A program made the translations under genes and the position numbers. The notes beneath the pieces are model-generated. The model made no database searches. It saw only the letters and a list, made by a program, of their open reading frames with translations, and was not told where the DNA came from. From Kwoniella bestiolae CBS 10118 (Eukaryota; Basidiomycota; Tremellomycetes; Tremellales; Cryptococcaceae), in contig NC_089245.1 in NCBI RefSeq assembly GCF_000512585.2, positions 1,054,001-1,118,000 of the forward strand: DNA of 64,000 nucleotides, read 5' to 3'. This document shows, in pieces, positions 47,311 through 59,535 of the stretch. How positions within the stretch are numbered: position 1 is the stretch's first letter; each line of letters begins with the position of its first letter.

Positions 47311-47635
47311 TTCCCCTGTGTCTTTGTGTTATAGTTGGATGGGAGCGAGAGTGAGAAGATGGAAGATACTATGAGAATGATGGGAGATCACCTGTTGGTA
47401 AGGAAGTAGAGAAACGATTCGACCGAAATTGGAGTGTAATGGTGATTGAATTGATATTGCACTGTATGGTCTATGGTGTAAGGTGAGGTGACAACGGTAT
47501 ACCTGTGGTATGGTCCAGTCCAGTCCAATCAAGTCTAGTCAACCAAGCGAGCGGCAAGAGTTGTAATATCCCTAGTTTCGCTATTACTCCACCCTGCTGT
47601 GTTCGATTACAAGCACAGCGAAAATTTCTTGTCTA

Positions 47636-47644
47636 ATCAGATAG
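47636..47644 (+). promoter_or_regulatory. GATA-factor site, ATCAGATAG
   Basis: About 330 bp upstream of the hapX start. It matches the core of the iron GATA-repressor site except for the last base. Confidence 0.4.
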
Positions 47645-48009
47645 CGCTTGGTGTGAGTTGATTGAGTTGAATTGAAGAGATATCGGCCGATAACGAAATG
47701 TATGTCAGGTCGTGGGATGATCCAATCAATTGTTCATTCAATCGGGAATCAGATATAGTTTGAAAGAGTAAAGTGGGTGATGATTGGGCTGATTCCACGT
47801 CGTTGTTAGGTGTATGCTATGCTACCACCCACTATGAAGATGTCGGCCGACATGACCATGAATAAAGATGGAGGAAGTAATGGTCAATTGTGTGAACGGA
47901 ATCTAGTTTACGCAGTCTAGCAGAGGAGAGGGAGAGGGAGAAGGAGGATTTTGGTGTCAATATTCAGGGTAAAAGCCAAAGGGAGGACAAGATTGGTCAT
48001 TCACTTTTT

Positions 48010-48018
48010 ATCAGATAA
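48010..48018 (+). promoter_or_regulatory. Iron GATA-factor site, ATCAGATAA
   Basis: Exact match to ATCWGATAA, the site of fungal iron GATA repressors (SreA/Sre1/Cir1 class), about 700 bp upstream of the hapX start. Confidence 0.5.
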
Positions 48019-48130
48019 GTACTTTCTCTTGGAACTCACCCCTGATTCAAACGAGTCACTCACGCTTTACAAGTTGCGTTATTGGATCAAGATATCCTAT
48101 TGCCTTTGCGAATCTACCCGATAACCTGGA

Positions 48131-48135
48131 CCAAT
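48131..48135 (+). promoter_or_regulatory. CCAAT box
   Basis: CCAAT about 30 bp from the second exact GATA-type site in the hapX upstream region. It could be a CCAAT-complex site for autoregulation, but a single 5-bp match is weak. Confidence 0.3.
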
Positions 48136-48163
48136 GAGACGATGCAAAAAGGGGTGGTGTCAT

Positions 48164-48172
48164 ATCTGATAA
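48164..48172 (+). promoter_or_regulatory. Iron GATA-factor site, ATCTGATAA
   Basis: Second exact match to ATCWGATAA, about 855 bp upstream of the hapX start. Confidence 0.5.
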
Positions 48173-48384
48173 AACACCTGCTTTGTACAACACTTTCGGA
48201 CTTAAACCCGATCATACGAATACCAGTACAGGTTATACAACGTCATGAGTGAGATGCATGCAGAGATGAGAATTCAACATGTGATGGTTAAGTGAAATGC
48301 TATTCAAATATTCGAATCGGATAAAAGAGGAGAATGATTCTGTCTATACAATGTAAAATGTAAAATAAACCCCAAACCGAAAAC

Positions 48385-51300
48385 CTAATTCAACCATCCT
48401 CTACAAGTTGCAGCACCACATAAACAGGGCACTCTCAACGCAGGATCAGATTCGAGGGGGAACTTGTAATCGTATAAGATCTAAAATAGAAGATATTATC
48501 AGCAAAGTAGTCTTAAAACACATATATGGAGTAAACTCACCTCTTCTCCTGGATACAACGTTCTCTCAGCATAGATGACGATCTACACGATACAAGGAAT
48601 CAGCTATCATTTACGAGACCACGCTTAGCTAAGCAAAACCCACCTTGGACTGTCCATTGACTTTAATGATCTTGGCATTCGCAGAAGGGTCACAAGAGTG
48701 GTTGATCAGTCGACTAGTGGTAGAGTATCAGCACGGAGTCCTCTTGCGGTGATTGATAAGTTGAACTTGTCTTTAGAAGAAACGAGCGAAGAACGATAAG
48801 AGAAAGAGGGCCAAGAGAAAAGAGAGGGAAGAGCAGGGAGCGAGAGACCAGAAGGAAAGGGAAGGATGGAATCACTGCACTCACCTAACACTCCCCCTAA
48901 AAGTCGCATCACAAACCACATCATTATCAATCCTAAACAAATAACTCGACCCTATTCCCTGTTTCAGATACTTCTGTTCCCTAACATCGGCAATTGCGGC
49001 CCTACAAAGCTCCCCAACATATTCACAAACCATCTCCCCCTGATGGATCGTCTCCATCGCATAAAGGCCATACCCCTCAATCGCAGATCGCGCGAATCGA
49101 AGTTGTTTCTTACGTATACGAAGTTGGTTGAAAGCGAATAGCTCAGAGTCGGTGGTAATGGATGATGACTGGGTTTGACGATTCTGGTCTCTACCTGCTA
49201 ATCTGGCTGTTCGACCGGTTGTGATTCCCATGGAATCCTCCACAGCGGCGGTGGTAGCTTTATTCCGTTGTGGGAGGTAAGAAGATTTCGAAGCTGGTGG
49301 GACCTTCTTGTAACCCTCTGCACGCCATGAACCAGAGGTATGATATAGCGGATGATCCTTATCTAACAATACTTCTTCGTCTTTTACGTCCTCAGGGAAA
49401 GTAGGCTCAACACCTTCTTTGGCAGCTTCCAAAGCCCGTCCAAGCCAGTAGGCATCTTCCTCGTCGATAATGGACGACGCGATGAATTTCTCGAAATCGG
49501 ATTTAGGTCCCTTCCTCTTTGCTGCAACAGCCTTCTTGGCAGGTTTGGTCGTCTCAGCTGTAGCTTCAGGTTTCTCGTCGATGGTGATTTCTGCTACCTC
49601 AGGTTCGGGTGGGGGTAGAATCTCGACAACAGGTTCGTCGATTGTCGGAACAGGCGAATCAAGTCTTGCTTTCTTGTTCTTCTTGGTAACCTTGGCTTTG
49701 GCGGGTCGTTTCTTTCCCTTCGGTATGGGGGTGTCATCTGTCTCCTGTTCCTTCTCCTGCGCGATATCAGGTAGAACAGGGGCAGACGGTTTCGACATCG
49801 GTTCTTCATCTATATCCATTGCCATCTCATCCTCCTCCACTGCAGATTTAGCGGCTTTCAACGGAGCGAGGGCTTCATCATCCGACAAGGAAGATGCCGA
49901 AGAGAAAGAAGGTACCCTCTTCTTAGGTTTGGTTGTAGGTGTATCCTCATCACTACTTTCATCCGATTCGATCATCCTTGATCTGATCTTCTGAGACTCC
50001 TTCACTCTATCGGCCTTAGGTCCAGTGGGTGCAGGTCGATTTTTCTTGGTGATAGTAAGGAACTTCCAAGTTCCCTTCTCAACATTCGCTTCGCCCATAG
50101 CTACAGGTTTATCCTTATCTTCTTCTCCAGATTTCTTCGTGGCCGCTGAAGGTGGGGCTTTAACTACTAATGTCAATCTATGTCCTTGAATGGCGGTTGT
50201 GTCAAGTACACGTTGAGCGCGATAGGCAGAATTGTTATCTGAGAAGAGGATATACCATCCAGAGTGATTATGCAGTATCTGTAACAAATCCCCTGTCAGT
50301 CTCACTTCACCAAATACAATAGAGAGAGTCGACTCACCTGGGAAGGTTTAAAAGCCTTGAAATGATCTCTCAGATAATTCTCATACATCAATTGCAGAGG
50401 TAAAGCCTTCGAGTCAATAAACACATGAGACATCCCATTCTTCAACAAAGCGTCTTTCATCCTCTCCGTAGCCTTCTCATCCTCCTTGTTAGGTTGAGGT
50501 GCGACCCTGCCATTCACTCTTCTACGTCCGACCGGAGACCTCTCCCGCGATCGATAAGCTGGTCTCGCGTGATCATCTTCGCTATCTGACGTGTAGTCTG
50601 AGGTATAATCCGAATAAGGCGTTCTGGAGCTCGATCGCGCCAATCTCTGTCCAGGGGTGTAAGAGTCAGACTGGTCGTATCGTTTTGATGTGCTTGCTTC
50701 GGGGCGAGAGAAGGGCGCGGCAGTGAAGGATGATGCGAGGTGTTGGACAGATGTATCTGGTCGAGCGGGTAGTCCGCTCGGTCTGGAGGGTAAGAACATT
50801 GTCGAATGAGGTGGTAGAGGTCGAGAAGGGAGTGAACCAGGTCGGGATGGTAGGGAAGCGTGAAAATTGGCAGGTTGTGTGGGAGGGGGGCGCATGTATG
50901 GTCTGGAAGGTAATGATCCAGTGAGGGGTTTCGGAACAGATGGGATGACTCTTGAGAAGGAAGATTCGGCTCTTGGCGTTTGAGCGCCAGCTGATGAAGG
51001 GGTACTAGTTCCAGCTGTTGGTGGGATCAAGGAAGGTGTAGATACCGGTACAGCAGGTTTAGGGATGACCTTGGGTTTGGGAGGATACCTCTTGAGCATC
51101 TCATCTTTCACTGCTTGTTGCGTCCGTAGTCCTCTTCCATCCAATACCACCTTGATCTTCTCATCTGCGTTCAAACTGATCCTCTGTCCATCACATATCC
51201 TAACCACTTGACAAGCAACATCATGCGCGGTACCCTGTCTTCCATGAGGTGGTCCATCGAATTTCACCCAACATATACCCAGCTGCATACCCGACTTGGT

Positions 51301-52957
51301 GTCCATCTTAGCATCTATGTCCTTTATTCGACCGTGGGGTCGAAGGAATTTGCTGATTTGGTCGGTGGTGGTAAGAGGGCTCAGGCCAGTGATCAATACC
51401 GCTGCAGGAGGTGGTGGTGGTTTGGGCCCAGTGGAGTATTCGTCCCACTAAACGTAATATGGTGTCAGCTCATTTTACTTGGACATTAAGATGTTGTCAG
51501 CTCACCTCATAATCTACCTCGTAGAAGGTGGTACGGCATTTTCTCGTGCCTCTACCCTTGTTCAGCTGTTCCTTCGATATTTTCAATCTAGGATCAGACG
51601 CTTCCACAGCCTGACCTTCTTCTATCCCATCAAACCGCTGCTTCCCCTTGATGGTTGCAAAACTACCTATACCCGGTCGAGGATATACACAAGCTGGAGG
51701 AACGTATGACGGAGGAATATAAGGCGGAGTAGGTGATTTGGGAGGTGCAGGAGGGGGCGAAGCAGGTTCCAAAGGTTCCAAATTTGTATCTCCCTCTTCG
51801 TCTTCCTCCTCTGAAGGTGATTTCTGACGTATTGACAGATCGCGAAAGTGGAAGGAAGGAGGTGCAGCCGGTGGCATTGGACCGGGAGAAGGAGGTGCAG
51901 GCGGTGGAGGCGAGGAAGGTTCTATAGGTGGTGGTGAGGGTGGTCTATCTTTTATCGATGGAGGAGGAGGGATGGGTATTGATATAGATGATGATGAACG
52001 TATACGTGAGGAAGAAGGGGAAGAGAAGAAAGAGCGAGGGGCAGAGGGTGGTTTTGGTGAAGGGGGTGGAAGTGGAGGTGCCTGTGTGGGAGGGGAAGGT
52101 GGAGGGGGTGGTATCATATCGTCATCTTCTGGAGGAGGTGTAGGTATCCTTTCATCTTGATCTGGTATTGGCGGGGGAGAGGGCGGACCAGATCCAGGAG
52201 GTAATGGCGGAGTAGGCGGTCGTCCATCAGGCGGAGGCGGGGGAGGGGGTGTACCTGCCGGACTTGACTTTTCAAAATCCATATGAGGAGGTCTAGGTCT
52301 CTTCATAATTCCGTTCGTCAAGCCTACTCCGGCAAACGATATCGATACTTTTGCTCTTGCACTTTCATCTGTAGGTAGAAAGCTGGATCTATAGCTGTTA
52401 TCTTCCTCTGATTTATGCTGTGCGCCTGCCAATGACTTGTGATGTCGTTTCTTGGGTGAGGTGGGTGGTTTCTTGGGTTGTTCGTTGATAGAATGGGAGG
52501 ATGAGCTTGCTATACTGGTCGAAGAGGGGAATTGGTTCAATGTGGGGGGTTTCCGATTAGGCGAAGGTCCAGAAGGGATGTTGATCCGGAAGGGTGAGCT
52601 TGCAGCAGGGGAAGAAGCATGTATACTTGATTCACCTGTACCATTACTCTTTGAAGGTCCATTGAGAGTGCTGGCTGAGGACGAGGAGGTAAGGGAGGAT
52701 GATCTGTTGTCCAGACCATTAGGTCTAGGTCTGGATGGTCCAGCGATGGCAGTCTGGCTGTTGATCCCATTTTCCCCAGGTGCTGTAGACGATGAGGAGG
52801 GAAAAGCAAAAGATACCTTCTCATGCCTTGGATTAAGTCCTCCAGCAGGACCTGAGGGAGGCTGCTTGACCCTCAAGGCCTTGGGTCCGGTGGGTGGAAT
52901 CCTGGGACCGGAAGGTGCGGAAGGGGGTGGTCGAGGAGGTAGATGGGAGGGAGCCAT
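48385..52957 (-). CDS. SET1: SET1 histone H3 lysine-4 methyltransferase
   Basis: Catalytic subunit of COMPASS, acting in the nucleus. Six exons (52957-51506, 51447-50338, 50278-48885, 48713-48644, 48582-48541, 48480-48385) splice in phase to 1387 residues. The first 450 or so residues are a Pro/Ser-rich low-complexity region. Then comes [18 protein letters not shown], an RRM-like fold ([20 protein letters not shown] and [11 protein letters not shown]), and a second Set1-specific RNA-binding segment ([35 protein letters not shown]). The N-SET region ([15 protein letters not shown] and [13 protein letters not shown]) leads to the SET domain: [51 protein letters not shown]. The post-SET zinc site is [13 protein letters not shown]. 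All catalytic landmarks are present. Confidence 0.95.
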
Positions 52958-53652
52958 TATGTCGGCTCGGGATCACGATATCGCTGCCATGCGATGGAAA
53001 GGGATGCAGATGGACCTTGAAGCAAGAGTAGAAAGGGGATATGAAGGATTGCGTTTGCGAGATCACGATGCGGATAGACAAGATTGATCACGCGTTTGAA
53101 TGCGATTTACCTCGTCACGGAAGGAGAAAGGAGAGGAAAGCTTCTTTTGCGCGATACCTATTTTGCACGTCGACCCGATAGTGATAGATGCTACTGCTGC
53201 GATGGTGTTTGTGTGAGAGTGGTGCTGATGAGTCTATGATATGATAGTAATGATGATTATACAAGATGTAGCTTATACTTTGGATGTACAGTATGTCGGT
53301 GTAAAAGTCGAAAATGACCGGGAAAAGATGTTTTTTCAGTCTCCATCATATATGATGATAGAGAGTCGAATCGCGTGCACGAACACTCATAACAACTCAC
53401 AACGCATCATACAGTAGAGTACACGTACTGTACAGTGGCAACGGAATCAAATCGGAATTCGCATCACAGATTCATTATTCAATACATTCATTCGATGAAG
53501 ATCAAGATATGATAGTAGTATATGTAAGAGTATAAAGTATCACCAACAATAACAGGGGTAGGTATCCAGGTATACATCATAGTACATGCAGAAAAGGTTT
53601 AAGCCAAATGTCCCAAGAAAACCAAAAGATAAGCTCCTCCCTTCCAAACAAA
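52958..53652. other. Intergenic region
   Basis: Upstream region of SET1 and 3' flank of the PHD gene. The plus-strand frame reaching into it is the shadow of the Pro-rich SET1 exon. No gene is called. Confidence 0.6.
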
Positions 53653-56600
53653 CTAAATTTCAACACCCCTCTCAGCTTCAGCTACAATTTCTTCCACTTT
53701 CTCAGCTACCTGCTGTTCCGCCTGTGTAGTAACAACAGTATTCACCACCCCCTGTCTATACACATCTAACCCCTCGCCCTGTTTCAGCACTTCAGTGTCG
53801 GTCGATCCCAACTCCGTAGTTTCCTCAGAAGGTATAGCGGTAGATGGTATCTCCAACGCAGGAACCACAGAGGTATCTTGCGGTAATGTCGGTGTGGGGG
53901 GTACACTGTTAATTCCTCCATTACTGAATGTCGAGGTCGTCAGAGGTATAGGAGAAGCAAATCCATTCCCATTCCCATTTGAAACGCCATTCGAATTGAA
54001 GGATTCTTGAAAATTGATTAGATCCCTCGTCAACTCATCCATAAGTTGCATGGATTTCGTCTGTTCAGGTAATGGTGAGCCCGTCACCTCTTCTCCGAAA
54101 CTAGGTTCCCGAGTTTCCTCCATAGTCACATCTCCATCTCCGTCCACATCCCCACCATGTGACTTGTGAAGTTTGATCCCTAACGACCTGGCTCTCTCCT
54201 GCCTTTTCCCTTCTTCCACCTGAACTCTTCCCACATACTCCAAAACATTCCTCACGCGCTTTTTCATCTCAGCCGTCGTTATTCTCTTTACAGGATAACG
54301 TGGTCTAGCCGGAGGGTCTAGCTGCGTCCTATCCTGATCTCCTACCACCTCTCTTCCAGACGGTTCATCAGGTAATACCAATTTCCCATTCTCGTCTCTC
54401 TCCTCTGAGAAGGGTCCGTACCGTTGATTGTGATAATGATTTCTTGGGAGATAACTCAATACTCTAGGTGCCGGTACTTCCAATGCATCGGGATTGGCAG
54501 AAGGCAATAGGTCCGCAAAAGCTGATAGATGATCTGGCAGGAACCATGAGAGGTGATTTGCTGATTCAGGTGTCAAGGGGTGGTATATGACTGGCACAGC
54601 TGCCAGGGCTCCTGCACGACGCGTACCATGCTCGTGTTGTGCTGGTTGGGCTATTGGGACAGGTGTTGACGCAGCTACCCTGCGGGCAGGTGAGGGCGCA
54701 GCGGGAGGAGGTTGAGGGATCGCGGAAGGGGGCTTGCGATATGTGTATTGATTGGGATGTTTGGGTTTCGTAGAATTGCCAGGTTCGACTGAGCCTAGAG
54801 TTGTACATTAGTTGACATCATTCGGCTGGTATGAGGTGAGATCCGCCAACCCACCTTCATCCTCGTCTCTCTTTCTCTTCCCCTTCTTAGCTCTATCCTT
54901 ATCCTCCACCTCTTCCTCGTCCTCTCTCCGCCTCTTTTCGCCTCTGTCCTTCTCCTTCTCCTCCACCTGAGATGTCTCGTCTATCTCATGAGCAGGCGAC
55001 ATCATCTCCGCTCTACTAGCTTCTAAAGCCGCTTTCACCTCCTCCTCATATGCCGCATCCCTAGAATTCATTGTACTCCTCCTTTTAGGTTCTTTAGCAG
55101 ATGAAGGTTGAGGCGAATTCGAATCTCTATCAGGCGATATCGATGATATTCCTCTGACTTTACGTCCTGACGATGTGACTTTGCCGGTATGCGATTTGGA
55201 AGGATCGTTCTTGCCTGAACTGGAAGGTGGTTTGTCTCTGGTGAGTGAGGCTGCGGGTTGACGTCCACGAGTGCTCCTGCGTCCGTCGTGTGTATCTGCA
55301 TGTGGACTGGTAGCTTCTCTTTTATGGTGGGAACGAGATGGTGGTTTCGGTGGAGGGGTAGGCTCTGGCACTTCCTCTGGTAATTCTTCTGCCCAGCGTT
55401 TGGACTGCGATGGTGGAAAGTCATCTCGATCGTTGTGCAAATTTTTCAGATTCTCCGGTGCAGGGGGTATGAAGGATCCACTGAAATACTCCATCAGCAT
55501 ACGAGGATAGCTTGGGAGATGTAGGACGCTGAAGATGCACGAAACTCACGATTTTCTTCCCTGACGCCGTATCCATTTCATCAACGGCTGATGTCTTTCC
55601 GGCTTACATTCCTCGCAGAAGTATTCTGGCACGAAACCATCAGCTGGATGTCTTATGTACTGCAAAAGCCAGTTGACTCACCATCTGGAGCCTCTTCATC
55701 ACCCCATATGCCCATACACTCCCCATGCTGCCATACATTACACTCATCACACTGAATCATCATCACGTCGATATCTGCAGCAGCCAATCAGCACGACGCC
55801 CCCACTGCGGATCAATCTCAATATCATGGACAGAGAGACTCACCTTCTTTCTGACATACACAACGCGTTATATCCTTCACTTCTTCTTCTTCCTCCTCTT
55901 CCTCGTCCTCCTCATCATCCTCCACTGCAATCTCATCTGCATCATCCTGCTCTCCCACCTTCTTCCCCTGTTCATCCTGTTCATCATCGTCCTCCAACCT
56001 CTCCTTCTTAGTCTTCTTCGAGGAAAAGCTCGTCCGCCTAATCTCAACAGGCAAAAGATGATCGTCCAATAACAGCTCATCTTCGCCCCTCCTCTTTCTA
56101 GTTTGTCTAGATGCCGAACCTGATCGTTCGGCATTTGATAACGGCGTAGTAGCCAGAGGTGTATTCTCACCTGATGCAGGTATGTTCGACCCATTCCCAT
56201 TTATCTTGGAGCTTCTAGTCTTCACTGGAGTTTCTTCATTCTCATGTTCGTCTAAGCCTGGTTCCTCCTTGACTGTAACATTACCGAAACCTCTCACAGC
56301 TCTATGACGTCTATAGGAATCCCAATCGTCTTCTCCTTCTCCTTCTCCCTGTCCTTCACCTGCGCCTTCAATCGTAGCTTGTGGGTTTGCATCATTTTCA
56401 TTCTTCTCAGCCTCGGGATTGGTGTCCTCGCTCGTAGGTGGAGGAGGCGTCAAACTAGCATTGGAGACACTCTGTACCGGCACCTTCTCAGGACTGACCG
56501 ATCTGGCCGATATAGCATCTTCCTCCAGTTCAGTGCTTTCTGCGGGTGCAGGTCCAGCTGTCGGTGAGATGAGGTCGAAAGACGGTGGTGCAGGGATGAT

Positions 56601-57034
56601 ATCTGGGGGAGGAGCTAGACCGCTGGGCGTACGAACGGCGGGGGAACGCGATGCTGCTTGAGGGGAGTTCTTGGGTGAGTTCTTAGGTTGTTTGGGAGGG
56701 AGTGGGGGGAATAAGGGGCCAGTCGTGGGTGGTAGGGGATTACGTCCTCTTGTACGTCTAGGTTTGCCTATTGAACTTCTCAGTCAGCTTCTACTCCCAC
56801 AGGCAACTTGTTCGTCAATCATGGTTTACCCCATCGGCGGAAGCGGAAAGAGGGGGAGCCATGAGGCGAACTATGAAAGCGGAAGAGACCAAACTCACCA
56901 TCCTCCTCATCCTCCAACTTTGGCGTCGCACTACCCACACTTGGGCTTCGGAGATTCTTTACCTGCATGGATGATTCTCTGGCTGATCGGATGGTCGAAG
57001 TGGACGTCATTGACGTCCTGCGTCTGTTATCCAT
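53653..57034 (-). CDS. CTI6: CTI6-like PHD-finger protein
   Basis: Probable subunit of the Rpd3L histone deacetylase complex. It starts MDNRRRTSMTS. A long Pro/Ser/acidic region precedes a PHD finger: ITRCVCQKE, then DIDVMMIQCDECNVWQHGEC, then EYFCEECKPERH, joined across two introns, giving the complete C4-H-C3 zinc ligand set. MKWIRRQGRK follows, then a basic, Lys/Arg/Glu-rich linker. The C-terminal part has KHPNQYTYRKPP and the helix KRITTAEMKKRVRNVLEYVG, which resembles the C-terminal region of yeast Cti6. Poly-Glu runs occur just before the finger. The Cti6 call rests on the finger type plus that C-terminal helix. A related PHD subunit is the alternative. Confidence 0.75.
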
Positions 57035-57510
57035 TGGTATTGCCGCTGTGAGCGGTGGGGTGAGGGTTTGTCAATGGTGGTGGGCTTGGTAGTGGTGAGC
57101 AAGCTTAAGCAGAAGCGGGAGGAAAGAGCAGAGCAGTTGTGATTGAGCTATGACAGATGATATGTGATGGTATGGAAGCTGTATGAGCAGTACTAGTAAT
57201 ATAGAGGATGATGATAGTGGGCGGTGAGAGCGGTGATGAAGTGGTGGTGATGATGATTTTCCATTCTCGGTTGTCGGCTCAACCCAATCCAATCCCATAA
57301 ACACGCGTAACGCACTACCACCGTGGGAAAGTGCAGTGAACTGTAGTTACCGGAAGAGGCAATTATCTTCGGTGAGTATAAAAAGTTGAGTGAAGAGGTG
57401 GATGTGGATTGACGAGTGGTTCATTGGCTCATGGCTGTAGGGATCACGATCAATCTCATTCATCGATGGTAGCCTACAGTATTCATCGATAAGGTCAGAA
57501 CACTGCCTGT
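57035..57510. other. Divergent promoter region
   Basis: Shared upstream region of the PHD gene and MYG1. No coding sequence or clear motif is seen. Confidence 0.55.
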
Positions 57511-59229
57511 ATGCTATATAGATCACTCCTACGAACAATTAGCATCCTCAACATCGCATCCCCCCGTCTGAACTTATCTAGAACATTCATGTCAAGTCCT
57601 GTAGCTAAGAGAATGAAGTCCACCAAAGTGGGTCATCACGGTCAGAATCACTGGGATATGGCTGAAGAGAAACCATATTTTATAGGTCATCGGTACCCAC
57701 TCTGGTACTTTCCATTGTGATGGTGAGTATTCCCCTGTGACATTTCTGATCATCGAGTCATCGACTGATTGTCCACTTGCAGAGGCACTTGCCGTATTCA
57801 TGCTTCGATTAACCGATGAATTCAAGGATGCCGGTGAGCTCGCCAACTTGCGCCTAAGACGGTCATTGAAATAGCTGACGATAGCTCCTTAGACCTTGTT
57901 AGAACCCGAGACCCATCTAAGCGTTAGTCCCACTTTCTTTTGCGCGAATCATGTCAGACACGGCATTACACATTCTCAGTATTCATCTGAGAACCAATCT
58001 GATGATCCATGTGTCACAGTCGAACCCCTCGATATCGTGGTAGACGTCGGCGGTGTCTACTCCCCCGAGAAACACCGATACGACCACCATCAACGAGGAT
58101 TCTCCGAGGTGTTTGGTTCAGGCGGATTCGATAAGATCAAGCTATCCTCTGCAGGGTTGGTGTACAAGCATTTCGGGAAGGAGATCATCGCCAAGAGGTT
58201 GGGTACGAATGTGGAGGATGAGAGGGTCGAGACGCTCTGGTTGACATTGTACTCTGTGTGTTTTATCTCTTCCATCCCTCATCTTGTACCTGCTACGGAA
58301 TGGTTATACTGACGTTGCGAATTGAATTGTATTAAGGAATTGATCGAATCTGTCGATGGGTGAGCTGCCGAATTCCTGCCACGGTTACCTACGCTTCAGC
58401 TGATACAAAATGCATGACACAGTATCGACAACGGTGTCAACATCTCTTCATCTCCGTTAGCCTACACGCAACGAACAGACCTCAGCTCGAGGGTCAAGAG
58501 GCTGAACCCAAATTGGAACGAGGAAGCCACCGACGCCATATTCGATGTGAGTGTCTCTTCATCAATAACACTTATCATCACATACATGTAAGATGGGTAT
58601 ATGTTGACCTTTAACTTTCGTTATAGGAAAAATTTTCCCAAGCATCCAAGATAACAGGAGAAGAGTTCCTCTCCCAATTAGATTACTTTGCATTCGCGTG
58701 GTTGCCCGCTCGAGACGTCGTGAAGCAAGCTATAGAAAAGAGGTTGGATGTTGATCAGAGCGGTCAGATCGTAGTGTTTGAGAAGGTGAGTGTTCAAGAC
58801 TGGAGACCTACTTCGTCCCGTTCCTCATTACTTCCCCATTTCTCCCATATCCTCATCCTCCTTACTTATTTCCGACTATACTTACATATATGAATCAAAA
58901 CTAATGTTACTTCAAAGTCATGTCCATGGAAAGATCACCTCTTCTCCCTCGAATCTTCTCTTTCCCCTTCTTCTAAGATCCTATACGTCCTCTACCCCGA
59001 ATCCGACTCTCCAGGCTCCAAATGGCGTATTCAGTGCGTCCCCGAATCCACCGACTCGTTCGTTAATAGGAAATCTCTCCCCGAACCATGGTGCGGTATG
59101 CGGGATGACAAGCTCTCAGAAGTCAGTGGGATTAAGGGAGGGACGTTCGTACATGCCAGTGGGTTCACTGGGGGGAATGAGACGTTTGAGGGGGTTTTGG
59201 AGATGGCTAGGAAGGCGTTGGCGTTTTAG
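57511..59229 (+). CDS. MYG1: MYG1 family 3'-5' exonuclease
   Basis: Member of the MYG1 (UPF0160) family of DHH-like metal-dependent RNA exonucleases in mitochondria and nucleus. The first intron (57628-57685) joins KRMKSTK to VIGTHSGTFHCDEALA, restoring the family start motif with its His and Asp residues. Next come VVDVGGVYSPEKHRYDHHQR (the DHH-like metal site), KLSSAGLVYKHFG, an exon with ELIESVDGIDNGVN, then DYFAFAWLPARDVV, CPWKDHLFSLE, KILYVLYPES, and the C-terminal CGMRDDKLSEVSGI and FVHASGFTGGN. The start at 57511 gives a basic, Ser-rich leader (MLYRSLLRTISILN) fitting mitochondrial import. The ATG at 57589 would give a non-imported form. Both could be used. Confidence 0.93.
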
Positions 59230-59535
59230 TGGGTGGGTGGATGGGGTGGATGGGGTGGCATCAACCCACCTTGCGAACTTGGTTCTGGTCCGTAGGTAAA
59301 TATGTATGCATATATGATCAAGTCTATATGACAGCAAATATTGATAAGAAGAGGAAGATGACACCGTATAGCTACAAGAGATCTCTAAGAGCAAATATGG
59401 TAGATGATTGATAAGAAGATGAGAATGTGTACAACAATGATATGATCTCCGTCCTCTAACTACCGTCTAGCAACAATGAATCTCCCTCTTCCTTCCTACC
59501 TGTCACTCCACCCAATGATCCAGAAACACATCGTA
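59230..59535. other. Convergent 3' intergenic region
   Basis: Short convergent gap with TGGGTGGATGGGG-type repeats just after the MYG1 stop. No gene is seen. Confidence 0.55.

Larger units (their letters stand above)
47311..48384. other. hapX upstream region
   Basis: About 1.07 kb between the hapX start and the 3' end of SET1. No gene is seen. It contains the GATA-type sites and the CCAAT box listed separately. Confidence 0.6.

Noticed and set aside
49470..49994. 174-codon plus-strand frame with apparent signal-like hydrophobic stretches
   Set aside because: It is the antisense shadow of the SET1 linker exon, which has the better-supported sense frame.
52452..53087. 211-codon plus-strand frame rich in Gly and Glu
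   Set aside because: It is the antisense shadow of the Pro/Ser-rich first exon of SET1.
57628..57685. MYG1 seemed to lack its THxGxFHxDE motif because the long frame reads differently
   Set aside because: Removal of a 58-bp intron restores VIGTHSGTFHCDEALA.
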